Shown one piece after another: positions 24,847 to 32,266 of a stretch of 64,000 nt of DNA. The notes under the pieces are model-generated. The model did not search any database. It saw only the letters and a list, made by a program, of their open reading frames with translations, and was not told the DNA's origin. Source of the DNA: Paraburkholderia tropica (GTDB lineage Bacteria > Pseudomonadota > Gammaproteobacteria > Burkholderiales > Burkholderiaceae); assembly GCF_914484835.1 (NCBI RefSeq), contig NZ_CAJZAR010000039.1:62001-126000 (forward strand), written 5' to 3'. The translations under genes and the position numbers were made by a program. Every line of letters begins with the position of its first letter. The first letter of the stretch is position 1.

Positions 24847-25404
24847 ATGGACAAACAGGAAGAAATCGAAGGTCTCGCGATCCTGATTCGCGATCTGCGC
24901 AAGCACAAGAAGGTGACGCTGTCCGACCTCGCGAGCCGGATCGGCCGCTCGGTGGGCTTTCTCTCGCAGGTCGAGCGCGGCCTGTCGCGGCCCACGGTGG
25001 CGGATCTCACCGCCATCGGCGAGGCGCTGCAGACGCCCACCACGTACTTCTACAGCGTGAGCAAGCCGCGCGCGCTGCCGTGGGTCACGCGGCCCAGCGA
25101 GCGGCGCACGCTGTATTACGGCGGCGGCATCACCGACGTGCTGGTGTCGCCGACGATGTCGTCGGGCTTTTCGATGCTGGAGAGCCTGCTGGAGCCGGGC
25201 GCGACGAGCGGCGAGCGTCCCGTCGACGACAGCGACGAGCAGGGCGGCTTCGTGCTCGAAGGCGAGTTGACGATCTGGGTCGACGGCGAACACGACGCGG
25301 TCACTTTGCGCACCGGCGACAGCTTCCAGTTGCCGTCGCGCTGCCGTTTCAGCTACGCGAACCGCTCGGAACAGAACGCGCGCGTGCTCTGGGTGTTCGC
25401 GTAG
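24847..25404 (+). CDS. puuR: XRE-family regulator with cupin domain, PuuR-like
   Basis: A 185-residue protein from ATG 24847. The N-terminal part (about 8-65) is a helix-turn-helix of XRE type, with KVTLSDLASRIGRSVGFLSQVERGLSRPT. The C-terminal part (about 110-183) is a small cupin barrel with a GFVLEGELTIWVDGEHDAVTL pattern, used to bind a ligand. This layout matches PuuR, the putrescine-responsive repressor. It lies between the oxidase gene and the ligase gene, 34 bases after the former. It probably binds the TGAAAA repeats at 23461-23514. Confidence 0.85.
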   Translation: MDKQEEIEGLAILIRDLRKHKKVTLSDLASRIGRSVGFLSQVERGLSRPTVADLTAIGEALQTPTTYFYSVSKPRALPWVTRPSERRTLYYGGGITDVLVSPTMSSGFSMLESLLEPGATSGERPVDDSDEQGGFVLEGELTIWVDGEHDAVTLRTGDSFQLPSRCRFSYANRSEQNARVLWVFA

Positions 25405-25539
25405 TTTGACGTTTGCAGACGCGCGTCTGAACGGCGCGCATCGTCGCACGCGCATTGATGATTTTACGGAATCCGAATTAAAAGCAAGCAAGACGTCCGA
25501 CTTCTCGCGAAACGAAACGCGACACAAAAGGAAATCGAA

Positions 25540-26922
25540 GTGATTGCCAATGCAAACGCCTACGCCAACACCAGCGCCAACTCACACGAAAGCGACCTGC
25601 TGGGCGAAGTCCGCGCCTTTCGCGCCGCGCATCCCGACGTGCGTTACGTCGATCTGATCTGCCTCGATCTTCCAGGGCATTTCTACGGCAAGCGCTATCC
25701 GATCGACATGCTCGAAAAGGTGGCCGCGGGCGCGATGCTCAAGCTGCCGCAGAACTGCATCCTGCTCGGCGCGCAAGGCGGCGTCTATCCGATCGGCGAT
25801 TATTGCTTTCGCGACGGCGACCCCGACGCGCCGCGCCGTCTCGTGCCCGGCACGCTCAAGCGCGTGCGCTGGGAACAGCAGCCGCTCGCGCAGATGCTCA
25901 TCACCTCGGACGGCACGGCGGCGCCCATCGGCTTCGAACCGCGCGAAGTGCTCGCGCGCGTGCTCGAACGTTTCCGGCGGCGCGGACTGAAGCCGGTGGT
26001 CGCGTTCGAACTGGAGTTCTATCTGTTCGATGCGAAGCTCAGCGAGGGCGTGCCGCGTCACGCGCGCGATCCGCTCGGCGGCGACGAGGACGATCAGCCG
26101 AACATGCATATCGAGCGCCTTTCGCGGTTCGCGCCGGTGCTGCACGAGATGGTCGACGCGGCGCGCGAGCAGGGCGTGGACGCGACCGTCATCACGGCGG
26201 AACTCGGGCCGGGCCAGTTCGAGATCAACTTCGGTCATTGCGACGACGCGCTGCGCGCCGCCGACTGGTCGGCGCTTTTTTGCCGTAGCACGCGCGGCGT
26301 GGCCACGAAGCACGGTTATCGCGCGAGCTTCATGTCGAAGCCGTGGCTCGACGCGCCGGGCAGCGGCATGCACGTGCACGTAAGTCTCTACGACGAGGCG
26401 GGCCGCAACGCGCTCGCGGCGGACGGCCGGCGCGAACTGCGTCACGCGGTGGCCGGCTGCCTCGCGCTGCTGCCGCATTGCATGCCGGTGTTCGCGCCCA
26501 ATCACAACGCATTTCGCCGCTACGGCGCGATGGTCAACGCGGCGAGCCGGGCGAGCTGGGGCTTCGAGGATCGCGACGCGTGCATCCGCATTCCGGAGTC
26601 CGACGAGGCGAATCTGCGCATCGAACACCGTCTCGCGGGCGCCGACGCCAACCCGTATCTGGTGCTCGCCGCGATCCTCGCGGGCATCGAACATGGCCTC
26701 GACGCGCAGCGCGAACCCATTGCGCCGCTCAACGAAAACCGCGCCAGCGGCGTCGATTTTCCGGGCGACATGCTCGCGGCGGTGGCCGCCATGCGCACGC
26801 ATTCGGGCGTGCGCGAAGGGCTCGGCGAGGACTTTACGATGGTCTTTTGCGAAAATAAACGTCAAGACCATCTCGATTTCATGAACGCCATCCACGCACG
26901 CGAATATCGGTGGTTTTTGTGA
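25540..26922 (+). CDS. puuA: Glutamine synthetase-family ligase, gamma-glutamylputrescine synthetase-like
   Basis: A 460-residue GS-fold enzyme starting at GTG 25540, with AAAGGA about eight bases before it. The N-terminal beta-grasp domain (about 15-110) is followed by the catalytic domain: VVAFELEFYLFDA, ELGPGQFEINFGH, HGYRASFMSKPW, GSGMHVHVSLYDE, and NRASWGFED-type ATP-site residues (SRASWGFEDRDACIRIPES). It ligates glutamate to an amine, most likely putrescine, in the first step of the Puu pathway. The aldehyde dehydrogenase PuuC and the hydrolase PuuD are not next to it. The first residues carry a Tyr/Ala/Asn-rich tail not needed for catalysis. Confidence 0.87.
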   Translation: MIANANAYANTSANSHESDLLGEVRAFRAAHPDVRYVDLICLDLPGHFYGKRYPIDMLEKVAAGAMLKLPQNCILLGAQGGVYPIGDYCFRDGDPDAPRRLVPGTLKRVRWEQQPLAQMLITSDGTAAPIGFEPREVLARVLERFRRRGLKPVVAFELEFYLFDAKLSEGVPRHARDPLGGDEDDQPNMHIERLSRFAPVLHEMVDAAREQGVDATVITAELGPGQFEINFGHCDDALRAADWSALFCRSTRGVATKHGYRASFMSKPWLDAPGSGMHVHVSLYDEAGRNALAADGRRELRHAVAGCLALLPHCMPVFAPNHNAFRRYGAMVNAASRASWGFEDRDACIRIPESDEANLRIEHRLAGADANPYLVLAAILAGIEHGLDAQREPIAPLNENRASGVDFPGDMLAAVAAMRTHSGVREGLGEDFTMVFCENKRQDHLDFMNAIHAREYRWFL

Positions 26923-26923
26923 A

Positions 26924-26963
26924 AATAAGCGAAATAGATACAAAATAAGCGAGAAAATCGCTC
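26924..26963 (+). repeat. Direct repeats and small hairpin after puuA-like gene
   Basis: AAAATAAGCGA occurs twice, at 26924-26934 and 26944-26954, twenty bases apart. GCGA and TCGC at 26951-26963 can pair around GAAAA. The stretch starts at the ligase stop and lies 135 bases before the HU start, so it could be part of the HU promoter or a weak terminator. Confidence 0.45.
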
Positions 26964-27098
26964 TGCACGAATCGTTCCAGTTTGTGACAAGGCGGTGTAA
27001 GCCCCGTGTGCCGGAGGTTTCGATATGCAACGCGATTTGCCTGTTTCGCCCTTGTGCGGTAGGGTATGCAGGTTTTCTCAACTCAACACAGGAAGCAG

Positions 27099-27377
27099 AT
27101 GAACAAACAGGAACTCATTGACGCAGTCGCCGCAAGCACGGGCGAGACCAAGGCAGCCACGGGAGCCGCAATCGACGCGATCCTCGAAGTGGTCACCAAG
27201 GCGGTCACGTCGGGCGATTCCGTGCAGCTCGTCGGCTTCGGTTCGTTCTCGACCGGCCAACGTGCCGCTCGCGTCGGCCGTAACCCGGCCACGGGCGCGG
27301 AAATCCAGATCGCTGCGGCGAAGACGGTGAAGTTCACGGCTGGCAAGGCCTTCAAGGACGCCGTCAACGCGTCGTGA
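27099..27377 (+). CDS. hup: HU-family DNA-binding protein
   Basis: A 92-residue histone-like protein from ATG 27099 with AGGAAG four bases before it. The helical half begins [32 protein letters not shown], and the DNA-binding arm carries [26 protein letters not shown], with the intercalating proline in RNPATG, then the closing [13 protein letters not shown]. Length and all landmark residues fit HU. It shapes the nucleoid as a dimer. It is monocistronic, followed by two strong hairpins. Confidence 0.95.
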   Translation: MNKQELIDAVAASTGETKAATGAAIDAILEVVTKAVTSGDSVQLVGFGSFSTGQRAARVGRNPATGAEIQIAAAKTVKFTAGKAFKDAVNAS

Positions 27378-27442
27378 TGTCGTCTGCCGCCGGCTGACCG
27401 TTCCGCAAGGTCCGGTTAGCCGCGTCGTCGAACCGGGCGGGC

Positions 27443-27465
27443 GCGGGCGGTAACACACCGCCCGC
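27443..27465 (+). terminator. Hairpin after HU gene
   Basis: Perfect nine-base arms GCGGGCGGT and ACCGCCCGC around an AACAC loop, 66 bases after the HU stop. A strong GC stem but no T-run. Confidence 0.5.
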
Positions 27466-27507
27466 CTCCGCCGCGTGGCACGCCTTCGGGCGGCAACGCA
27501 TCTCAAG

Positions 27508-27540
27508 CCGGGAGCAGGGCGCGTCGCGCCTTGCTCCCGG
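27508..27540. terminator. Long GC-rich hairpin between HU and the GGDEF gene
   Basis: CCGGGAGCA, G, GGCGCG face CGCGCC, T, TGCTCCCGG: a 16-pair stem with one G-U pair and a very tight loop. It stands between two converging genes, so it could act as a bidirectional block. The plus-strand T-rich sequence TGTGCATTTC follows. The rest of the interval 27378-27700 holds degenerate GCGTTTTT repeats and no gene. Confidence 0.6.
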
Positions 27541-27660
27541 TGTGCATTTCTGGCGCGGGTTTTGCGCTGCGCTTTTTCGTTGCGTTTTTGCGTTGCGCTT
27601 TATTACGCAGCGCGCGTGACATCACGGCATCACGCGTCGACGTCGCGCGTTTTGCGCCAC

Positions 27661-27699
27661 TGTTTTACGTTCCCGCTTTACGTTCCAGTTTTACATTCC
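27661..27699. repeat. Three 13-base tandem repeats
   Basis: TGTTTTACGTTCC, CGCTTTACGTTCC and AGTTTTACATTCC are directly adjacent. They end one base before the stop codon of the minus-strand GGDEF gene. Probably a small decayed tandem duplication downstream of that gene. Confidence 0.6.
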
Positions 27700-27700
27700 A

Positions 27701-29221
27701 TTACGCCTCGCCCTTGCCCGCCGAAGCGCGCAAATCCCCATTCGCCGCGCCATTGCGGTGCAGTTCATAACGGTGGCGCTTGGCCTCGTACATTGCGGCG
27801 TCGGCTTCGCGCAGCATCGCCTCCACACTCTCGCCTTCCTCGCAACTGGCCCAGCCGAGTGAAAAGCTCAGACGCGGCCCGCCATAAAACTGGTTGTTCA
27901 ATTCAACGAGTTTCGTGATGCTGTCCGCGACGATTTCCGCGTCGCGCACGTCCGCGCCCGGCATCAGCACGGCGAATTCGTCGCCGCCGATGCGCGCCGC
28001 GTGATAGGGCTTCTGGATCGCCTTCGCGAGCACTTCGCCCGCGCGGCGCAGCAGCGCGTCGCCGGCCGCGTGGCCGAGCTGATCGTTGACGGTCTTCAGA
28101 TTGTCCATGTCGACGACGATCGCGCTGACCGGGAACGGCCCCTTGCGCTGCAGACGGTTCAGTTCGTCGACATAGAACGAGCGATTCTTGAGCTTCGTGA
28201 GCACGTCGTGCTTGCCGAGGAATTCGAGGTAAGCCTCGGCTTTTTTGCGCGCGGTGATGTCGGTGAGCGCGAGCAGCACGAGATCCCACTTTTCCTCGTG
28301 GCCGGGAAACACCGAGAATTGCAGATGCACGTTCAGTTCGCTGCCGTCGAGCGCGTAATTGACGACCTCGCGCTGCTGAAACAGGCGGCCTTCCCAGAGG
28401 TCGAGCAGCTGCTCGCGGAAATGCGGCCGCATCTCGTCGCGGAACACATCGGGCAGGCGCGCGAGCAGAGTGGCCTTGTCGGGCGCGCGATACATGCCGA
28501 GCGTGTAGTGATTCACGTCGATCACCTGAATCTCGCTCATGCAGCGCTCGACGAACTCGGGATGCACGTCGGTGAACGTGCGGAAATCGACAATGCCCTG
28601 CATGCGCGCTTCTTCGAGCAGCTCGCGGATCGCCGAAAAATTCTCGACCCACAGCGACACCGGCGAGTGCTCGAAAATGCCCTGCGCGTAGAGCTGGCTC
28701 GCGGCCGCACGCTGACGCGCGTCCTCCAGCGCGGAGACGTCCTCGATCGCCACGAGCACGCGGCTCCAGTCGTCCTCGTGGCCGGGCAGGATCACGCCGC
28801 TCAGCAGAATGTCCATGCGCCGCCCGCCGAGCGTGTAGTTCACGCTCTTGCTCTGGAAGCGCGTTTCGCCGGCCCACATCCGTTCGAGTTCGCCGACGTG
28901 CGCCTGGAACATGTCGTCGCGCAGCACGTCGGCGAGGCGCGCGGTGAGCTCCTCGTGACTGATCGCGCCGTAGAGCTTGAGCGTGTGCTGGTTCACCTTC
29001 AGCACGCGGATGCACGCCGAGCATTCGGCGACGCGGCGCGGATCTTCCAGCAGCCAGGCGCGAATATCGACGACGCCCGCCGCCCGCCAGCGCTCGAACA
29101 GCGCACGCAGCTGGCTATAGTCCTCGAGCCACAGCGAAGTGGGCGTGACGTCGAAGAAGTCGAGCAGGTCGACGCCCATATTGGCAAAGCTGGCGGCGGT
29201 GGCCGGGGTGCCTTGTTGCAT
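27701..29221 (-). CDS. Diguanylate cyclase with two tandem PAS-like sensor domains
   Basis: A 506-residue soluble protein. Two clearly duplicated sensor modules lie at about 27-165 and 183-325; each begins with a SLWxE segment, a helix with LR-xx-xE, a VDxR turn, and ends in PGHExxW before a PAS-type strand (VAIEDVSALEDA and LALTDITARKKAE). The GGDEF domain (about 340-490) has DMDNLKTVNDQLGHAAGD and an intact ARIGGDEFAVLMPG active site, so it should make cyclic-di-GMP. The inhibitory RxxD site expected five residues before GGDEF is absent (QKPY). There is no membrane segment, so it senses a cytoplasmic signal. Confidence 0.9.
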   Translation of the reverse strand: MQQGTPATAASFANMGVDLLDFFDVTPTSLWLEDYSQLRALFERWRAAGVVDIRAWLLEDPRRVAECSACIRVLKVNQHTLKLYGAISHEELTARLADVLRDDMFQAHVGELERMWAGETRFQSKSVNYTLGGRRMDILLSGVILPGHEDDWSRVLVAIEDVSALEDARQRAAASQLYAQGIFEHSPVSLWVENFSAIRELLEEARMQGIVDFRTFTDVHPEFVERCMSEIQVIDVNHYTLGMYRAPDKATLLARLPDVFRDEMRPHFREQLLDLWEGRLFQQREVVNYALDGSELNVHLQFSVFPGHEEKWDLVLLALTDITARKKAEAYLEFLGKHDVLTKLKNRSFYVDELNRLQRKGPFPVSAIVVDMDNLKTVNDQLGHAAGDALLRRAGEVLAKAIQKPYHAARIGGDEFAVLMPGADVRDAEIVADSITKLVELNNQFYGGPRLSFSLGWASCEEGESVEAMLREADAAMYEAKRHRYELHRNGAANGDLRASAGKGEA

Positions 29222-29316
29222 GTCGGTGCGGTGTGGTGGCGAGGTTGGGGCGCGCGCGGTCCGGCGCGCAGCGGCTGGGCGCGGCGGCGGGTGCCAGGCG
29301 CGCGCTATCCCGCATC

Positions 29317-29622
29317 CTACCCGAATACGGGCCGCATGAAACTGCGTTCATAACTCACGATGCAGCGGGTCTCGTTGGCGTACTGAAAGGCCGCCTGGCA
29401 GTCGGGATCGTCCATCGAACGCGCGCGGTAGGTTTCGTAGGCGGCCAGGCTCGGGAACGAGAACAGCGCGAGCGCGATGTTGTTCGCGCCTTCGGACGGC
29501 AGAAAGTAGCCGTGATGCTGGCCGCCAAAACGCTCGACGAGCGGAATCCACATTTTGGCGTAGGCCTCGAATTCGGCCAGACGGTAAGGGTCGATGACGT
29601 AACGCAGGCTGCAGGTGATCAT
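29317..29622 (-). CDS. NIPSNAP family protein
   Basis: A 101-residue protein from ATG 29622. The opening MITCSLRYVIDPYRLAEFEAYAKMWIPLVERFGGQHHGYFLPSEG is typical of the bacterial NIPSNAP group, a ferredoxin-like alpha/beta barrel related to dimeric monooxygenase folds. The function in bacteria is unknown. It is divergent from the universal stress protein gene and lies 95 bases before the GGDEF gene on the same strand, with a likely promoter for the latter between them. Confidence 0.82.
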   Translation of the reverse strand: MITCSLRYVIDPYRLAEFEAYAKMWIPLVERFGGQHHGYFLPSEGANNIALALFSFPSLAAYETYRARSMDDPDCQAAFQYANETRCIVSYERSFMRPVFG

Positions 29623-29824
29623 GACGGCGGTCCTTGTTGGCGTGTGGCGTGGCGCGCAGGGAGCGTATCGTTGCGCGCGCCTCCTGTGACGGATGGGCAC
29701 GATTGTAGCGATCCCGGACGCTGGCTCAATAACCGTTTGATACCTGTCAACGTCCTCTTTTCGTCGGGCTCTAAAGTCAAAAAGTGTAAAGACAACGGCC
29801 GCAACGCTAGAGGAGGGATGCGCG

Positions 29825-30328
29825 ATGTATGAACGGATTCTGGTCGCCTATGACGGTAGCGCGACGTCGCGCGCGGCGCTGACGCATGCGATCCGGCTCG
29901 CCGATATCTGCGGGGCGGAGCTGCGCGTGCTGCATGTGCTCGACGCCACATCGCCGTTCGGGCTGGGCGCGAGCTACGTGCCCGCCGATCTGCTGGATGC
30001 CTGGCGCGGTGACGCGCGGCGCTTGCTGAAGGACGCTGATGAACAGGCGCGGATCGCGGGCGTGGCGTGCGAGACCGATCTGATGCAGCTTGCGAGCCTG
30101 AACGACGACATCGCGAGCGGCGTCGCGCGCGATGCGGCGGCGTGTGGTGCGCGGCTCGTCGTGATCGGTACGCACGGGCGGCGCGGGATGCGCCGCGCGT
30201 TGCTCGGCAGCGTGGCCGAGCGGGTCGCGCGTCAGGCGCCGTGTCCGGTGCTGCTGGTGCGCGTCGGGGACGAGCCAGCCGATGCGCCTGGCGAATCGAA
30301 CGGTGAATCGACCGAATCTGGCGGCTAG
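29825..30328 (+). CDS. Universal stress protein (UspA family)
   Basis: A 167-residue UspA-type protein. It has RILVAYDGSATSRAALTHAIRLA at the start and the nucleotide-binding motif GTHGRRGMRRALLGSVAERV near residues 115-135, which fits the ATP-binding class (G-2x-G-9x-G-S/T). The C-terminal tail of about 17 Ser/Glu/Gly-rich residues goes beyond the usual domain end. GAGGGATG precedes the start. Its stop shares the bases CTAG with the converging rhodanese gene's stop. Confidence 0.9.
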   Translation: MYERILVAYDGSATSRAALTHAIRLADICGAELRVLHVLDATSPFGLGASYVPADLLDAWRGDARRLLKDADEQARIAGVACETDLMQLASLNDDIASGVARDAAACGARLVVIGTHGRRGMRRALLGSVAERVARQAPCPVLLVRVGDEPADAPGESNGESTESGG

Positions 30329-30768
30329 CCGGGTTCGATCCCGCGTTCGAGTTCGAAGCCTTCGTCCAGCCATCCGGTGATGCCGCCGATCATCACCTTC
30401 GCCGGGCGGCCGAGCCGCGCGAGACGGATCGCGCCGCGCGTCGCGCCGTTGCAGTGCGGGCCCGCGCAATACGTCACGAACAGCGTATCGGGCGCATACG
30501 CGTCGAGCTTCGAGGCGACGATCTTGCCGTGCGGCAGATTCACCGCGCCGGGCACATGCCCCTCGGCAAAGAGCGCCGGGCCGCGCACGTCGAGCAGCAC
30601 GAAATCGGGCGGGCGGCTGCGATCGGCGAGCGTGGCGTGTACGTCCCAGCAATCGGTCTCGAAGGCCAGCGAGGCGCCGAAATGCGCCAGCGCGTCCGCG
30701 CTCGCGGCGGCGGGAATTTCGCTGACGAAGGAGGACGGCTGCGAAGAAAGCTGCGTCTGAACAGTCAT
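30325..30768 (-). CDS. Rhodanese-like sulfurtransferase domain protein
   Basis: A 147-residue protein from ATG 30768. It has one rhodanese domain: FVLLDVRGPALFAEGHVPGAVNLPHGKI and the active loop YCAGPHCNGA with two cysteines, then KVMIGGITGWLDEGFEL. The first loop cysteine is the expected sulfur carrier. It is divergent from the FtrA-like regulator gene, which is often next to rhodanese genes in proteobacteria. It converges on and overlaps the uspA-type gene by four bases. Likely role: sulfur transfer or detoxification; precise partner unknown. Confidence 0.85.
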   Translation of the reverse strand: MTVQTQLSSQPSSFVSEIPAAASADALAHFGASLAFETDCWDVHATLADRSRPPDFVLLDVRGPALFAEGHVPGAVNLPHGKIVASKLDAYAPDTLFVTYCAGPHCNGATRGAIRLARLGRPAKVMIGGITGWLDEGFELERGIEPG

Positions 30769-30867
30769 GGTTGCGCTCCGTATTCGAGTGTCGATGCGAG
30801 GCATTGTCGCGTGCGAAGCGACTGTGCCGACAGTGGCGCGATCGTCATTTTCCGGTAACATCGCGCC

Positions 30868-31866
30868 ATGTCCGAACCGGCTCCTCAATCCGCTCCTCAC
30901 CTCGTCGTCGCGCTCGCGTACGACCGGCTTTGCACCTTCGAATTCGGCTGCGTGACCGAGTTGTTCGCGCTCGAACGGCCCGAACTCGACGTCGCGTGGT
31001 ATCGCTTCGCGGTGTGCGCGGCGGAGCGCGGACCATTGCGCGCGGCGGGTGGCGTGACCGTGTCGGCGCCTTATACGCTGGCGATGCTCGATCGCGCGCA
31101 GACCATCGTGATTCCGGGCTGGCGCGACGCCGACGAGCGTCCGCCCGAGGCGCTGCTGCGCAAGCTGCGCGCCGCTTACGCGCGCGGCGCGCGTCTGTGC
31201 TCGATCTGTTCGGGCGTGTTCGTGCTGGCGGCGGCGGGCGTGCTCGACGGCAAGCGCGTCACGACGCACTGGCGTTACGCGGACAAGTTGCAGCAGCGCT
31301 ATCCGCAGCTTCAGGTCGAAGCCGATGCGCTCTATATCGACGAAGGGCAGGTGCTGACCTCGGCGGGATCGGCGGCGGGCATCGACATGCTGCTGCACCT
31401 CGTGCGCCGCGACCACGGCGGCGCGGTCGCCAACCGCGTCGCGCAGCGGCTCGTCGTGCCGCCGCATCGCGAGGGCGGACAGGCGCAGTTCGTGCCGCGT
31501 CCGATGCCGCGCGCCGAGAGCAGTCCGCTCGCGCGGCTGATGGACTGGGTGCGCGCGAATCCGCGGCTCGAACATAGCGTGGCGTCGCTGGCGGCGCGCG
31601 CGGCGATGAGCCCGCGCACGCTGCAACGTCAATTTCTCGACGCGACCGGCATGGGGCCATACGAATGGGTCGTGCGCGAGCGCGTGAGCGTCGCGCGCGA
31701 TCTGCTCGAAGCGCGGCCGACGCTGAGCATGGAGCGCGTGGCCGAACTCGCGGGCTTCGGCTCGGAAGAATCGCTGCGGCGGCATTTCCGGCGCATCGCG
31801 CTCACGAGTCCGGCGGCGTATCGCGAGCAGTTCGCACGCGGCGCGCGGCGTCGCTCAGCTGGGTAA
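30868..31866 (+). CDS. ftrA: GlxA-type AraC-family transcriptional regulator, FtrA-like
   Basis: A 332-residue protein. The N-terminal DJ-1/PfpI-like domain (about 10-190) contains the nucleophile-elbow sequence CSICSGVFVLAAAGVLDGKRVTTHW. The C-terminal AraC domain (about 225-325) has two helix-turn-helix units, SVASLAARAAMSPRTLQRQF and MERVAELAGFGSEESLRRHFRR. This layout matches FtrA, named in related bacteria. It is divergent from the rhodanese gene with about 100 bases between, and probably activates it. The effector is unknown. Confidence 0.86.
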   Translation: MSEPAPQSAPHLVVALAYDRLCTFEFGCVTELFALERPELDVAWYRFAVCAAERGPLRAAGGVTVSAPYTLAMLDRAQTIVIPGWRDADERPPEALLRKLRAAYARGARLCSICSGVFVLAAAGVLDGKRVTTHWRYADKLQQRYPQLQVEADALYIDEGQVLTSAGSAAGIDMLLHLVRRDHGGAVANRVAQRLVVPPHREGGQAQFVPRPMPRAESSPLARLMDWVRANPRLEHSVASLAARAAMSPRTLQRQFLDATGMGPYEWVVRERVSVARDLLEARPTLSMERVAELAGFGSEESLRRHFRRIALTSPAAYREQFARGARRRSAG

Positions 31867-32099
31867 TCAGCATTCCAAAGTAATCCGACCAGAAGACGCC
31901 AACGCTCGCTCGCGCTTGCGCTGCCTGTTTCGTCTGTTCCGCGTTTCTCCATTCCGCCCAGCCCGACGCTTTGGCCGCAACGCCCAGCGCCGTGAAAACG
32001 GCGCGCGCGCCTGCCCGTCACCGTCTGCGGGACACGGCGTCCGCCGCTTCGCCCATTCATCCGATCAATAAAATTAGCTTTGGGCGAATTGATTTGGTA

Positions 32100-32129
32100 T
32101 TGACAAACAAATTGGGCCGCTCCTATGAT
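32100..32129 (+). promoter_or_regulatory. Sigma70-type promoter for MFS gene
   Basis: TTGACA at 32100-32105 and TATGAT at 32124-32129 with an 18-base spacer. It lies in the 400-base gap 31867-32266, which otherwise holds no gene; the AT-rich stretch just upstream has an imperfect dyad (AATTGATTTG near CAAACAAATT) that could bind a regulator. The message would have a leader of about 130 bases before ATG 32267. Confidence 0.6.
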
Positions 32130-32266
32130 GGCCCCACAGTCTCCACCTCGCATCGCGCGCGTCTCGCCGAACGGGGTGGGGCGACTGTGAACCGCCACGG
32201 CGCGTCAGACGCCGGCGACCGAAAGCCCGCCGCGCGGGATTCGCCACAATGTTTGGAGACAGGCTC

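Noticed and set aside
23436..25043. A 535-codon minus-strand frame opposite the puuB-like gene
   Set aside because: Low-information Arg/Ala-rich translation opposite a well-conserved flavoprotein.
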